Part shown: positions 44,951-58,821 of the stretch, in pieces
Layout: each line of letters begins with the position of its first letter
How positions within the stretch are numbered: the stretch's first letter is position 1
NCBI GenBank assembly: GCA_000827265.1
Contig: KN834762.1
Coordinates: 560,939 to 624,938 of the forward strand
DNA: 64,000 bases
DNA from: Collybiopsis luxurians FD-317 M1
Taxonomy: Eukaryota > Basidiomycota > Agaricomycetes > Agaricales > Omphalotaceae
Direction: 5' to 3'
Translations under genes and position numbers: made by a program
The notes under the pieces: model-generated
The model's input: only the letters and a program-made list of their open reading frames with translations
The model's database searches: none
Told to the model about the DNA's origin: nothing

Positions 44951-47900
44951 TTAATACAGAGGCACTTGCTGTGCGGCATGGAACATTCCATATGACGGGC
45001 TGTTATTCATGGCAGGTATTGGGGCATGGTGTAAGTGATGGTTGCCAGAGTAAGACGAGGGTGTGGGTGAGCTGGACACATTAGATCCGCTACTGGGAGA
45101 AGCAGGATCTGGCCAAATGAATCTATGATATACGATACGTTAGCTGCTAGCGAAACCAGAATACGTCAGGTCATCGACTGACCCAGGCATCATCATATTC
45201 TCCCACCACCGAGGGTTTTTCAGTGCCTGCATAGTCGCAAGCATCTCCTCCTCGCCGACCGCGTTCCCGTCCAACCCGAGCACACTCGACTCTCCAAACT
45301 GAATCGCACCCGCACCAGCAGCATAAGTGATCTCCGGACGATACATGGGCGTCGAGGTAGTATCCTGGCTTTGAGTAGACTGAGCCACAAAGCTGCCAGT
45401 ATCCGAGGACATATAATTTCCGCCAGACGACGTATTCGATCCATGTCCACCAAGATGGGTATTTTGGGGCTGCGCCACCGGGAATGTTGACATGGATGAT
45501 GTGTTAGAGTTCGGATCGGATATGTCGAAGGTGTGCTGAGAGAACTGCATCTGCAGAGGCGGACGCGGCTGCGGCTGCAGACGGCCAACGGTGGCCCCGT
45601 CTCGACGATGCTTGGACAACAGACCAGCGAGGAATCTAGCATACAGCTTGGGAGTATGCCGATCGTCGATTGCGATGGCCGAGGAACTCAGTGTCTGAAT
45701 CAAGCGGCCAATGAGGTTGAAGATCTCATTTTCTTCCTCTTTGGAAAGAAGCTTCGCAAATTCCGGCCGAAGCAACTGCATGAAAAGGTTCAGCGATTCG
45801 ATGACATACTCAAGAAAACGTGCACTGGCCTTTAACAAGAACGCAGACGCGAAAGATGCAAAAATAAAATGACCATCGGCGGAATAACGCAGGTAACCGC
45901 TAGGCGCAAGTTTCTCTACCATATTGCGTATGACACCTTTTGCAGCTTCCAGGCACTGTTTACGGGATTTCAGTTTGAAGACCGAGAGTAAACGATCAAC
46001 ACAAACTTTTGTGAAAAAAAGGTCATCTCCGGGTCGAATGCCCCGTTGGTAAGCTTGTTGAAACCCGAATGAAAACATGACGAGGCGCGAGTACGCAACA
46101 AGGCTTAGAAACGAACAAGAGCAGCAAACTGAGTTTGATGTATGAGAAGTACACAGCAAGCGGACTCACAACGGAAGAAGAAGACATCTAAAAGCAGAAC
46201 CGGGATCTGGAAAAGAGCGTGCTATCAACAGACAAAATCAATGTACAGCATGAAACCGACCTTCTGGCTGCAGAGCGTCGTTAAATCGCCTCTCCCACTC
46301 TTCGTGATATGCTGTCAGATGGCCGTCGTGTTTCAAAGTCACGCTACGAAAGTCAACGTGCTGAGTAAACAAAAGTCCATCAGTACGATGCGCATGGAGT
46401 CAGCAGATGGACGGATATAACCTTGTTCAATCCACTCGGCGAAGAAGGGTCTGAGAAGATTTCGTCATGGAACCGAGCGACGATCCTCAAAAGAGCTGTA
46501 TATCCACACAGATGTACATCGTACTAGGAAATCAATTAGCAAAGGAATGACTATCCCTTAAGCGAGAACTCACGGGGTGGTTATATTTGGACTTCTGATA
46601 CCAGTCCTGGGAGTTCCGCACAATGCTGTCGAAGAAGTCCGATCAGAAACGAAAAAAAAAGGTCATCAAAAAGCAAAGCTCACTAATCCTCCTTGATCGT
46701 CGAGGATTTACCAAATTGCGTGGCCGTCGAACGATCCAAATTGAAGCAAATCATCCAGACTCGGGTACGATTCAACATCTCCCGCTCTTGCTTCTCGGTT
46801 TGCGGCTTTGTCGTCGAAGCTTGATGTAAGTTCAGGTCCGTTGCGATTCTATAAGAAAAAAAATTTGAGGGTAGCACTCGAGAAAGGATCACGATTTACT
46901 GACCTGATAGCAAGTCCGGTATACAACCAACTTCGGTCCTCCTCCCATCGCTTAGCAGGTACTGCGTATATACTCATCAAGATATACGCCTGACAGAGTT
47001 CTACAGTTTTCCATCCGTCGATGAGAGCATTCGCAGCAGAGTGCTTCGCGAAATGCATTGCGATGGGGTAAATTTCTGATTTTTCAGGGTAGTATCGGGA
47101 CGAAATACCGCAAACTAGAAAATAGAATTAGTCCTAGTCGCGAAGAATGCCAGCGATACACGTACCAACGGTGAACAAGAATGGACATCGAGCGAATGTC
47201 GTAGCAGGGGTATGTAATACGGGATCCAAAAGGGAGATGAAGGGCTGCAATTGAATGTTAGGAGATGTGCCAGAATGCCAGAAATAAAGCTGTTACATTA
47301 ATTCGTTCATAGAATCTAAGGCAAAGGATTATCAGCATCGACCAGAGTCTAAACCAAAGGCGGACTGACATTTCGAACAATTTATCAACATCGTCGGGTG
47401 TGACCAAACCATGAACAAGTATCTCGGGTGGACTATGTTGTTCAATTAAACTCGCCCGAATATCTAGGTCAGTTGACGGGCCTGAAAATGCAACTCAGCT
47501 TTGTCCTGCCTAAGAAGATCCGAGGAGGGCAGCACCAACTTACCAGGCATAAAATATGTCTCGTTTGCAACTCCCTAAGTCAAGAAGATGAGGAAATCGT
47601 ATGAAATCCGAAGAAAGAACAATCTACTCACAACATTGTCGTCATCCAGATCGTCTTCTTCTAAAGGATCTACCACATCCTTACCGTCCTCCTTTTGCTT
47701 CCTCGAAACCCTAGTCTTCTTGTTGTTGCTCAAAGCTAGATTCGCAATCAACCCCAAAGGAACATGCGAGTCTGGCAAAGTTGACTGCAAAGCATCGTCA
47801 TCACCTGCGCCTGCACTATTACTCCGTTCTCCGCCATTTTCGCCCCCTTGCTCTTGTTCGCCATCATCGCCTACGCTATCGACTGGTACTAACCCGAACC

Positions 47901-49360
47901 GTTGTGCATGCGTCAGCCGACGCCCGCCGTGACCTTCTCCGTCCGAATCGTCATCCTCGTCTCCGGCTCCATTGGCATTAGCCCTTCCATCAAGAGTAAA
48001 AGCTCCCGGACCCCCAGTTCCACCTGCGTTCTGCACGGACGATTGTAACTTGTCAAGCCAGGCGAGCACATTGCGATTACCAGAGTCTGATGGAGAAGTG
48101 GCCATGCGATACGACGCGATGGAAAGCGGGGTGGCTATGAATGGATTGTGGAGCTTGACACAGACAGCATTAGTCTTGGACTTGATAAAATGATAAAAAC
48201 GTGCAATGAACACACCTGTTTGAGCAGATTTTCAATGATAGCATCTTTCTGCCGAATCTGAGCGAGCAGATACTCTCGTTTGCTGCCGCAAATGATGAGT
48301 GAAATGACAGGAAGAATGACCGAAACTTACTTGGGGGCGGTCCGGGGTTTTCGCCCCTCAACAATACAAACATGTCCTCCCGCCTTGCATCGTTTGCAGG
48401 TGTTATCATTAGGGGGGAAATCACATTTCATCTGGGAAAACATGAGAAAAGAAGGCACCGAACTAAACGCGTCTAGTCACCTTGAGCTTCTTGCAGTGGG
48501 TGCAGGCTCCAGGTCTCGTGTCTCCATGAGGATCGGAACAACGAAGAGTTCGAGAACACTCACAATCTACCCATTTTGCGACTGCCGTTTGAGTTTGAAC
48601 CAGTGACGCCGCCCGTTCCGACACTGATGCCGCCTTCGAATAACCAGTCATTATCATCATCATCACTATTGTCATCTTCGCTGTCCGGTCTCCTCGCACG
48701 TTTGTCTTGCTTTGCAGGAGGTTTAGCATTGGCCCGTTTACGTTTTGCAGAGTTTTTGGTCGTCGTAGGAGGTTCGGCTTGGGTTGGAGATCGACCATTG
48801 AAAGGAGATACCGATGTCCTCGGAGTCGACGGTGCCGTTCCACTGACAGATCTCTGCATTCCCCCATCCGGTCTGGAGGGACCTCCGACATTGGAAGATT
48901 CTGGGGGAGGATGATGAGCCATTCCTAAACCAGAGTATTGATTGTTGTACATCCAGGAATCATCGTAATAAGCATCTTGCTGATGTTGCTGTTGTTGTTG
49001 GTGCTGGTGCTGCGGACGCTGCTGCTGCTGAGACTGCCATGGATGAGTGACAAAAGTGAATTCAGGCTGATGATGAGACTGCTGAGTAGCGGTATTGTTA
49101 GAGAAACCGTCGAGCCAATTTTGATATCTTTTGGCCTGCAAAGCCTCTGCCTGCTCGATGGAGAGAGAACCATCTAGGGTGGAGGGTGGATGGGTGCCGT
49201 CGAAGAAACTGGTGGAGGGGGGAATCATTCGTGAAGAGGTATGGTGAGAGTTGGAGTTAAAGGGAGATTGAAAGGGATGAGTAGTATTCCCAGGAGAGTT
49301 ACCGGTGGTATGATGTTGCGGAGAACCACCGTGACTAGTACTGACAGGATTGGAATTCAT
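44951..49360 (-). CDS. Zn(II)2Cys6 fungal transcription factor with fungal_trans domain
   Basis: Nuclear DNA-binding regulator, roughly 1,100-1,200 aa over about 15 exons. The start at 49360 (MNSNPVSTSHGG) opens a Gln/His-rich N-terminus (Q/H tract near 48975-49045) with basic KRKRANAKPPAK and acidic EDDNSDDDDND patches. The Zn cluster (about residue 260-290) spans two exons, GACTHCKKLK plus MKCDFPPNDNTCKRC and AGGHVC. A KREYLLAQIRQKD coiled coil follows, then a Gly/Asp-rich linker and the middle homology domain: FYERINPFISLLDPVLHT, FTVVCGISSRYYPEKSEIYP, CQAYILMSIYAVPAKRWEED, SWLYTGLAIR-IATDLNLHQ and MLNRTRVWMICFNLDRSTA. The last intron is only 43 nt (acgtatt to tcatag), needed to reach a Ser/Pro-rich end (WPDPASPSSGSN, ending QQVPLY). 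A zinc-cluster activator similar in layout to prtT-type regulators; targets unknown. Confidence 0.88.
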
Positions 49361-51461
49361 CAGCGAAAACGAAAGGATAAATGGACGGATAGCGATGAGG
49401 GACGATATAAAAGTTAAAACTAGTTGTAATTCCGCTTTGGATCCACTGAACGCAGCTCTGCCGGCCAAGGTGGAAGTTGTTCTCCAGAATTCGCTTTCTA
49501 AAGGGGTATAAGAATTCTGCAATCCGTCAATATAATACCACGTGCTACCAATCTTCTATTACTCACCTCAGCGTAACAGAAGCCTTCCCCTTGGACACCC
49601 TACCGCCCTCAATTCACATTCAAGTAACCGAGATGTGAATGCATATGTTTCGTTACCACTGATCCACGTCTGTATAACCCAATATGTAACGCAGATCCAG
49701 AACAAAAAAACGACGATTCATTGCGGTGTTTCGAGCCCTCCCAATTGATAGAGGCGCATAGCAATAGCCATTGATGGCTAGTCCGTGTTTTCTCCACTGA
49801 ATCTCAAAATGGAGACAAGTCGGGCTTCCTTTTTTCATCACTGAAGAAGACTGCCAAGTGGCGGATCATAGCACTCTCAAAGATTAAACAATGTGCCCCG
49901 ACCCTACCAAACATTCAAAGATAAACGGACTAAAAATCTTACCGAAGATCCAACCCCCCATCGCGTTAGACTTGGGTGGATGAATACTAATTGATTAATC
50001 CTACTTTAAATATGCTACAGACCTGAACAGATGTTGCGCGCGCGCGATTCTACGTAAGTACTTGATGTTGCCAAAGGTCCACTCGGACGTTCCCAACGAC
50101 CGTCGTGCCTTTAATCTCAAAAAAGGTCTATCTTTTTACAGAGTGCGAAGCTACGTCGGTCTTGTAATAAGACTCGCACTTCCTCGCTTTGACGTGTTTT
50201 AATCTTCGGCAGGATTCGACGCTGGGCAGGATTTTTTAATAGAATTCTTTCTATCATCAAGTACCAGTAGATGCCGATCGTCGTCTTTTACTAAGTACCC
50301 ATGTCTCATACTCAAATCCCATATCAACCGCTACGGAGAATGGAGTTTGTCGGGGATATCTGAATTCTTGAGATTTACTTTTAGATGATTTTACTTTCTT
50401 CCCAAGCCTACTGGACCTACGAGTATACGCGTGTGTTTCTTAATAACCTTTATTTTCAGCTTATCGGTACAAAGTGCATGAAGTTACTCACGTACTCCGC
50501 GGTCATCATGATGGTCCCGCTCGTGCATGTCCGACTCTCTTTGACATGGTTCGTGTGTTCCGAGGCCTCCGTAAGAAACCTGCTTTTCTATACGCCATTT
50601 CTGCGGTTTCTGAAGCAAGTCCTCGTGGTTTATGACCTCTCGGAAAATCAGCACTTTTGATGCCAAAGCCTATACTGCATGTATTGATTACCGTTTTTTT
50701 TTTTGTTAACCACCAAACACGGGCAGTAAGCCCGTAAACCAAGGGTTTTCGTACAAAAAATGGCAGCCTGTGTTACGAATCACGCTTCGCATGCAATATT
50801 CTTCAATGCCCCAGGCTCCACTAGACCTGACCGCCGCTACTCATGATTTTCTGCATTTACCAACTCGCAGAAAACGATAAAGCGGTCCCGTGCTCGTAGG
50901 AGCATGTACATGCTATCATTGTTTCCGATTCCAACGACTCCGTCAATCTCGCTTGGAATGGAAGTAAGTGGGGTGTGAATGAAAAACCTAGGTAAAACCT
51001 TGGAATCATCTCGGGACGAAGGTATTACAACCTTTTCGTGCCGGCAGGGAAGCTGAAAATATAATTTTGTTGAGAAATTTTACCCAGCATTCCCCGGTAT
51101 TCAGTAAGTGGCTTACTGCAGTTAAATGCGCTGGTGACACAAAATATCAATCATATCGGTAATCGTAGTTGAAGCGGACCCAAAAGCGTAAATTGAACCT
51201 TGTGAGTGTGTGTGTGGGTAAAACTGTCAGCGCGTGATAAATGTACGACAAAATTATAAGATTTTTACTTACAGAATTTTGTAGCTGCAAACTGCCATAG
51301 ATTGAACTAATGGTTCCGCGGGTTGGTGAATCACTTTGAATTCGAAGGCGGAGCCGGTCAAAGCTGGGTATCGTATCGGAGCCGGCCGGTCCTCGGAACG
51401 GTCCGGACATTTGCGCGCTAAAAAAATTCTTGGATTTTTCTCCCGTCTTCAATGTCGCGAA
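49361..51461. other. 2.1 kb divergent intergenic region
   Basis: Lies between the divergently transcribed transcription factor (-) and MTO1 (+). No coding region recognised; the + frame 50385-50660 is unsupported. A short cgcgcgcgcg run is at 50037-50047 and a T run near 50693. Probably promoters and 5' leaders. Confidence 0.45.
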
Positions 51462-54254
51462 ATGCTTGGTAGGCAGCTCACTCGAAAGGCTTTGTGTCTG
51501 CGTGGTCTTGCCACCGTAACAAATCCCTCATACGATGGTCAGCAAAGCTACCGAAGATTCTCAGTCTTTTCGCGCTCTTACTAGTTCTTCTCTGCTGTTT
51601 AGTTTGTGTGATTGGCGGTGGCCATGCAGGATGCGAGGCAGCGGCAGCGGCTGCTAGAACTGGCGCAAGAACACTTCTTTTGACTCAGAAACTAGATACC
51701 ATCGGGGAGCTTTCATGTAATCCATCTGTCGGTGGAGTCGGGAAAGGAACTCTAGTTCGAGAAGTAGATGCTTTGGATGGTGTCATGGGTCGTGTTGCGG
51801 GTGCGTATGCACTGGCGATCGTTTCCAAGATGAAAATGACGTGGTTCATGCAGATAAGGCGGGAATACAATTTCATATCTTGAACCGTTCGAAGGGAGCA
51901 GCCGTTTGGGTGCGTAATCTCGGTTGAGCCTTTTATTGCCAAAACTCAAGTCTATGCTCAGGGTCCTAGGGCTCAAATTGATCGAAAGTTGTACAAAAAA
52001 CATATGCAAGCCGCATTGGCAAATTATCCAAATCTCGACATTCATGCGGGAAGTGTTTTCGACCTGGTCTTTGACCACGAGAGCGCTCCATTTGGCAAGT
52101 GGGGGAAAATTTCTGGTGTTCGATTAGGTCTGCAGATTTGGACTCGTATTTTCAGCAGGACTTTGATGCTGTATTTGCAGATACGGGCGCAGTTTTCGAC
52201 TGCACACAGGTAGTGATTTGCACGGGCACGTTTCTATCTGGCGAAATCCATATTGGTAAGGGAGCTTGAACTTCAGTTCATGCATCTTTTTCACAGCTGC
52301 TAGGTTTGAAGCGATTTCCTGCGGGTAGAATAAACGAGGCACCTTCCATTGGCCTTTCCGCCTCCTTGAACGCCGCCGGATTCAAACTTCAACGACTACA
52401 AACCGGGACCCCTGCGCGGTTAGATGGGAAAACAATCAATTTCTCTAACCTAGACCGGCAAGACGGCGACGTCTCCCCTTCGCCTTTCAGTTTTCTCCAC
52501 AGCACCGTTGACAACGCTGCCGATCAGCGTTCTTGCTTCAGAACGCAAACAACAGCGGAAACGCACCAAATTGTCAAGGACAACCTGCATAACTGTGTCC
52601 ATATACAGGAAACGAAGAAAGGTGCTATAGCCTTTGTTTATTATTTTGTTCCAGTACTGACAAGAGAGCAAAGGCCCTAGATACTGCCCTTCACTGGAAT
52701 CCAAGATCCTCCGTTTCGGCCACCGCCAGTCTCATACCGTATGGCTCGAGCCGGAAGGTTACGATTCAGATATCATCTATCCCAACGGCATATCGTGTAG
52801 TCTTCCCGAGGAGGTTCAGGAACCAATGATGCGAACCATTCCCGGACTAGAGAACGTGAGGATGGTCCGACCGGCATACGGTGTTGAATACGATCATGTC
52901 GACGCTAGGGAACTCGGACGTGCGTCGGAATTTGCTTGGTCTGATAACTTGTTCTGAAATTTACCATCATTCTAGCTACCCTGGAAACGAAACGAATACA
53001 GGTAAGCAATCAATTTCTCATCGTTGACTTTGTCGCCGACACTGGCTTCCCTTCTAGGGTTTATTCTTGGCTGGTCAAATTAATGGTAGCTCACTGCCTT
53101 TTCTTTCTGTTGCATTATCATTCGTGTTGAAAATAATTGTTAGGAACAACAGGCTATGAGGAAGCTGCTGCTCAGGGTATCGTAGCAGGCATTAATGCCG
53201 GGCTCGCAGCGCTACATCGTCCTCCAATGATTCTCACACGAGCTGATGGCTACACCGGGGTTATGATTGACGACCTGACGATTAAGGGCACCGAAGAACC
53301 ATGTAAGCCTCTTCTCTGGATTCTTTGTCGTTTCGTTAACTGGTTCTCTGAAGACCGCATGTTCACCTCACGATCCGAGTATAGAATGACGTTGAGAAGT
53401 GATAACGCCGATTTACGTCTGACAGAGAAAGGTACGAAGCTTCGTGATTGCCTCGAGTAAATTTTTTGAAAATTTCTGTTGATACGTAGGACGTCTTGCT
53501 GGCATCGTATCTGATGAACGTTGGAATTCCTTCGAAAGAACCCGTTCTGATCTTGCCTCTGCAACCGAGTTACTTAAGAGTATCACACTGTCGCCCCAGG
53601 TTAGTTATAATTAGTCCACTAATCTAGAGGCTGTAATGTATGATGTCAGGCTTGGGCGGAAAAAGGATATCCCGTACCTATGGATGGAGTGAGGAGGAGG
53701 TCGGTCGGTCTAGCTTTTGGTTACGCGTGGACGCGCCCTCACGGAGAAAATTTAGCCCATTCGACATGCTTCGATACAAGCATATTAACGCCGTCGATCT
53801 AACATTCCTCCTTCCGGAGCTCGATAAGTTTGATCCACGATTACTGGCCCGCATTGACATCGACGGTTCGTTCACTGTAAATACTTGGTTCTCGATGCAA
53901 CGCTTATCCGCTCTTCAGGTCACTATCACGGCCACCTGGCTCGTCAAGAGGCTGATCTCCGGCATTTTCAAGAAGATGAGAATTTGTTGCTTGATCCCGA
54001 TATGGACTACCACATTGTGGAAGGATTGAGTTCGGAGGTTCGGGAGCGTTTGTTGAAAGTGAGGCCTACTACTATTGTGAGTGTGTGATACCATTGCGCT
54101 GCACGTTCTTATACGATCGACTGACCTAAATGCATAGGGAGCTGCTAAAAGGATGGAAGGTATGACTCCCACGTCAATGGTTTACCTCCTACGGCATGCA
54201 AAACGGACATTTCGGCAATATCAGAATGCCCTAGATTCGTCGCCCACAATTTGA
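51462..54254 (+). CDS. MTO1: Mitochondrial tRNA 5-carboxymethylaminomethyluridine synthase subunit MTO1 (GidA)
   Basis: FAD-dependent partner of MSS1/MnmE that modifies U34 of mitochondrial tRNAs. The ATG at 51462 opens an Arg-rich targeting peptide ([19 protein letters not shown]). Family blocks then appear in order: [20 protein letters not shown] (FAD Rossmann), [170 protein letters not shown] and the C-terminal [16 protein letters not shown]. About 15 GT-AG introns all keep frame; stop TGA at 54252-54254. Length and motif order match the full-length family. Confidence 0.94.
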
Positions 54255-54765
54255 ACCTGTTATCTTGCTTTTCATCCCTTGCTGCCCCTATATTTTCGTA
54301 GATGTATCACCTGCTGTAATATAACTGATTACTGCTTCTATATGTTCTCGTCAGATGTATGCTCGTACCTCAGCGATATTGGTACTGTATAATCACGGGT
54401 CGCCCAATTTCCCGAGTGTGGAAAAGCAACCGGGAATTAAGCCTGATTGCCTGCAAATTGCCCGAGCGTGAGTGTGCCAAGGGTCATCTTCGAGATAAGG
54501 CTTTGCCTGAACAGAAAAACGTATACATTTTCCCAACTATCATGACAACTCGAAGCGTCGATCGTGCTGCTTGCATGATGCGATCACGATTCGAGCGAAT
54601 TGTCCGCAGACCATACCGCTCTATTTGGTATCGAAATTACTAAATTGGGAAAGTGACATCACACATCATGACATTCCTTGGAACGTAATTGAATTGCAGT
54701 CCAGGCTATTTAACGAAGGCCCTATCTTGAGCCCATCTTCGCTTCACATAACCCGCACTACTACC
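54255..54765. other. Intergenic, MTO1 to alcohol dehydrogenase
   Basis: No gene recognised; holds the MTO1 3' UTR and the dehydrogenase promoter. Confidence 0.5.
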
Positions 54766-55980
54766 ATGCAAGGAGTAACTTTCCACGGATCGAAAGACGG
54801 CAAGGTCGTCAGATCGTCTCTTGTTCGCCAACAGTTAGAGCCAGATGAAGTGGCTGTGCAAGTTACACATTCGTGAGTGGTGCAAGTTTCCGAATAAAGA
54901 CTCTTGATTGATGATTACTTCGATGCAGGGGTTTGTGTGGAACAGATCTCCATTATGTCACTCAGGATATGGCTTTGGGGCACGAAGGTAGATCCTCTAG
55001 CCAGAAAAAAGGTTGGTATCGACGGGCTAACTTTTTGCAGCTATCGGTATTGTCAAGGCTGTCGGGACATCTTGCAAAGTACTCAAAGAGGGTGACAGAG
55101 TAGGCTGGGGTTATGAACACAAATCTTGCGGTCTGTGCGATCAGTGTCTTTCTGGTTCCGATCGCTTTTGCAAAGACGCCAAGATGTACGGGTTCAGTGA
55201 CTTTGATCAAGGCTCGTTCAGTAATATTGGTGTGTGGAAGGAGAGATGGCTGTTCCGCATTCCCGAAGGGCTGAAATCGGAACATGCGGCACCATTAATG
55301 TGTATGAAGTTGAATTCTCTTAGACCTTGCTGTTACTGACGCACCGACTTTTCAGGTGGAGGAGCTACGGTCTTCTCGCCTCTAGTAGAATACTGCAGAC
55401 CCATCGACAGAGTAGGCATTGTAGGCGTAGGTGGGCTTGGCCATATCGCTATCCAGTTTGCCGCCAAGATGGGCTGCGACGTGGTGGTTTTCTCTGGTAC
55501 GAATTCCAAGAAAGAAGAAGCGTTATCGCTAGGCGCTCGGGAGTTTTATGCGACAAAGGACGTGGACGACTTTGCCAAGCTGGACGTCACTAAGCCAGTG
55601 GATCGCTTGATCATCACCACCTCTTCTCTTATTGATATCGGGCAATATTATCCGATTCTGTCGCAAGAGGCTACAGTCATTCCTCTGACTGTTTCAGACC
55701 GAAGCTTGAACGCTCCTCATCAGGCAACGATAACTCGAGGAATTAAGATCATTGGATCTATTCTTGCAAATCGATATTTACAGTAGGCTGTTCTGGTCTG
55801 GATTTTCTATCAAGTTCTCATCAACTTTTTAGGAACAAAATGCTCGAGTTCGCAGATCGAAACCAAATCCAGCCCATCATCGAGAAATTCCCAATGACCG
55901 AAGAAGGTATCAATGAAGCAGTACAAAAGTTGAAGGACGGAAAAATGCGCTATCGAGGAGTTATTTCTTGGGAGTATTGA
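54766..55980 (+). CDS. Zinc-dependent NADP-type alcohol dehydrogenase (ADH6/cinnamyl-alcohol type)
   Basis: Medium-chain reductase reducing aldehydes with NADPH, inferred from the family. Exons start MQGVTFHGSKDGKVV. Catalytic zinc ligands are in GLCGTDLHYV and LGHEA. The four-Cys structural zinc loop is CGLCDQCLSGSDRFC. MYGFSDFDQGSFSN and APLMCGGATVFSPL follow. The dinucleotide fold is VGIVGVGGLGHIAIQF. The last exon (from 55833) reads NKMLEFADRNQIQPIIEKF and ends RYRGVISWEY. Four introns, all in frame, about 350 aa, stop at 55978-55980. The last exon with its downstream neighbour has been duplicated at 58622-58750. Confidence 0.92.
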
Positions 55981-56040
55981 AATAAGGTAAGACAAGAAGA
56001 CAAGCTTCACATTGTAAAGTACAAGATCATAGTGCATCTG

Positions 56041-57687
56041 TCATTCGTTGGAAGAAGTTAATCCATGATCCCGAAGTATGCCTGTGGAAATTGAATTGTC
56101 GAAGGAGTAGACCTCCGATTTGTTCATCGCATCACGAATGTTAAGCACTATTCGACTAGTCGTGATAGAGTGAAGGACGCGGATCAAGCTATACAGAATA
56201 TCCGGTATCAGACCAAACACGTTCCATGAGTGAACGTAAAGAGTCCTACGGCATGAGCAGAAAATTTAAATCGGCCTGTATATTCGTATAAGAGAAAATA
56301 CCTTTATAAGTGTTTCGAGAGACATACCGATATAACTTCCACCACGACAATGTTGATACTGATTATGGCTGGTATGGTGCCTGGTTAAAAGGCAGAAAAA
56401 TAAAGCGGAATTTTCAGCTCACCCAGCATCAGAATATACTGGAATATACCTACAACGAGGGTAAGTTTGCGCAGCTATCTACGTAAAAAGGTCTCACCGT
56501 CACGATACACAGGATTGTAGAGCTGCGAGTGCTTTCTGTCCTTATCTAGAAGGGAAGCTCAAAATTCAAATATGCCGTCAGTACGATCTTCAAGCAGAAA
56601 CTCACATCCTGAAATTGCGGAAAGGACAAGAAGTATGAATCCCCCTTCGTCAAAAAAAGGTTAGCTGTCGGTTTCAACATGCCCTACACAAACCCGCTAA
56701 CGCTGGCCTACCAAGTTGATACAGCCCAAATAGGCCAAATACCACCATAGATCTGGAACTTCCCGTGGTTTGTGGATGGATGCAACCTCGAGCCAGCCGA
56801 TTTCAGCTTGAGTGGGAGTCAACTACAAAATCCAGTATTTTTCGTTATATTCAAGCATGGAGCAAAAGCAGCAAAGTACCCACAGCTGTTTTTACAAAAG
56901 AATATAAACCACGTCGCTGAGATTCCTCCCCACAGTAGAGTGAAGCACCCCGAAATGATGTATGCTAAATAGCGAATGCGGTCTCTAGATACGGCCCATA
57001 TTCGGAGTGATAGAATAACTTTGAGGGCAGTAAGAAAGTGTAATGAGTATAGAATCTAAGGAAACATTACCTTCCGACAGACCTTGAAAATTTCAGCACA
57101 TGAGTCAATGTATTCGGTGTTACATCTAAGTTAGAGACAAACCCATTCCTGCAATATGTAGCCCTACATACTTGTTAATACTATTAGGTAGTTGCTACTA
57201 GAAATTTCTCACAGATACTGAAATGAAGCACATCGTTGCAGTATGTTTGGCTGTGACTGGAAGAAAAGATGCCTATGAAAGTGGAGTTCAGCAGTTTACC
57301 GGGTGTTTATAATACATCTACTGCTTACCAATGTTAAGCAATACTACAGTATCTATCAAGGGTAGATACCGTTGCACCAGATACAGAACGTTGAACCATT
57401 TCAAAGGTTGGGACCATAGTAGCTTACACTCCAGGTCCAAAGTCAAACAGTAGTCGTAAATGAGAAGTGTGGAGGTCGAAACTACAATTTCGAATGAGCG
57501 AAACTTGGAGCGGATACTCTTTGGATAGAAAGTCACATACCCAGAAAGTACTACAGCGCAAGCAAGTTTGTTTAATACGAGAAGAATATGAAAGGTCGCG
57601 AGAACGCACCGAGATGAGGTCCTGATATGATGCTGTTTTAGTCAATATCAATGGTTGGCTCTTAGAAGCATATAAGGTCGAAGTCAT
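56041..57687 (-). pseudogene. DUF6533-type seven-TM gene, tandem copy 1
   Basis: Starts MTSTLYASKSQPLIL; exon 1 57687-57610. Exon 2 (from 57503) encodes the diagnostic TSTLLIYDYCLTLDLECKLL block, WFNVLYLVQRYLPLIDTVVL. A further exon holds VILSLRIWAVSRDRIRYLAY; then RDG and a C-terminal exon (HSITTSRIVLNIRDAMN, ending GLTSSNE, stop 56041-56043). A TGA falls in the exon before RGCIHPQ (near 56808), where copy 2 reads SLD, and the middle exons do not join cleanly. I call it a probable pseudogene; an alternative splice choice could rescue it. Family: basidiomycete integral membrane proteins of unknown function. Confidence 0.6.
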
Positions 57688-57689
57688 GG

Positions 57690-58380
57690 AATGAAAATGG
57701 AAGAAAATAAAGTTTAGCACTCTCCACACCATACCAAGCGTCACTAGCATTTATGTATATTTTCTGCCCGGCAATCTGATTCATTGCCCCCACACACGAT
57801 ACATTCTAAACAGTTATTCCTGACTGCCACCCAGTGAATTATACAGAATCACAGGGCTAGCAAGACTTGGCAAAAGCCCGAAATGAAACGGATTGCTGTA
57901 GAGAACAAAATGCTACAATCAGGAGAGTACGGACGAAGATTCCGGGAAACCAACCTCAGTGTCAGAAATTTACGGCAGCACTTCTTGTTTGGGACCCAAC
58001 GGCCGATATGCCAGTCTATTCGGGAGCGGCTTGCGACTGGCATTTCGGCAGCTGACCTACTTTCGCGAACAGATGCCGTACGTCTTTGATACAGCTAGCG
58101 GTGTTTTCGCACCGTACTTCCATGATTCCGTACTTCCCTGATTCTATTACAAGGGTTAGATGATCGGAACGATGGCCCGACGACAGAGACAAAGGTTATT
58201 GAGCTGAGTACAGGCTGAAGGACTGATCGTTGTATTCTCATTTCAAGTCTGGTGTAACCAATCTATTCGTTTGATAGATATACAGAAGAGAGTGCAACGG
58301 AGTGACCCAAGCTACCTCGCTGTTTTTGCTCATTGTTATCAATTCCCCGAAAGGCTGGACGACCGTTCGCTTCGCAAAAG
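57690..58380. other. Spacer between duplicated segments
   Basis: No recognisable gene; the overlapping short + frames at 57867-58141 have no family resemblance. Confidence 0.4.
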
Positions 58381-58618
58381 TGAAGCACCATCTGACTCAG
58401 ACTAGTCGTGATAGAATGAAAGAGACGGATCAAACTGCGAAAATGCCGCGGCCAGTATCAGATAACCGTACGGAACAATTGTTTCGAAAAGAACCAGGCC
58501 TACGGTATGAAAAGGAAATCGAGGTTGACCTGGATATTGTATAAAATAAGGGATCTCTAGGAAATTCTGCTATATGTTTATCACTTGACACCGACCATTG
58601 CTAATTTGGTCAGATCTT
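58381..58618 (-). pseudogene. Extra C-terminal fragment of the DUF6533-type gene
   Basis: agactagtcgtgatagaatg and the following 200 bases match 56150-56340 and 62160-62400 (3' part of the seven-TM gene). It directly abuts the dehydrogenase fragment, so it is a by-product of the local duplications. Confidence 0.65.
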
Positions 58619-58621
58619 GAC

Positions 58622-58750
58622 AACAAAATGCTCGAGTTTGCAGAGCATAACAAAATCCAGCCCATCATTGGGAAATTCCCAATGACCGAAAGTGTCGATG
58701 AAGTGATCCAATGGTTGAAGGAGAGGTATTTCTTGGAAATATTGAAGTAA
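58622..58750 (+). pseudogene. Duplicated last exon of the alcohol dehydrogenase
   Basis: aacaaaatgctcgag and aatccagcccatcatt through to the end match 55834-55980. It lacks about 20 bases (the KDGKMRYRG region) and all upstream exons. Confidence 0.85.
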
Positions 58751-58821
58751 GACGATACAAGAAAACAATTGCAACACCAAAGCTTAAGATTATAAAAATT
58801 CAACTAAGTACACTGTATATG

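Noticed and set aside
50385..50660. Plus frame of 91 codons in the divergent intergenic region
   Set aside because: Unknown sequence, overlapping antisense frames of similar length, no promoter or splice support.
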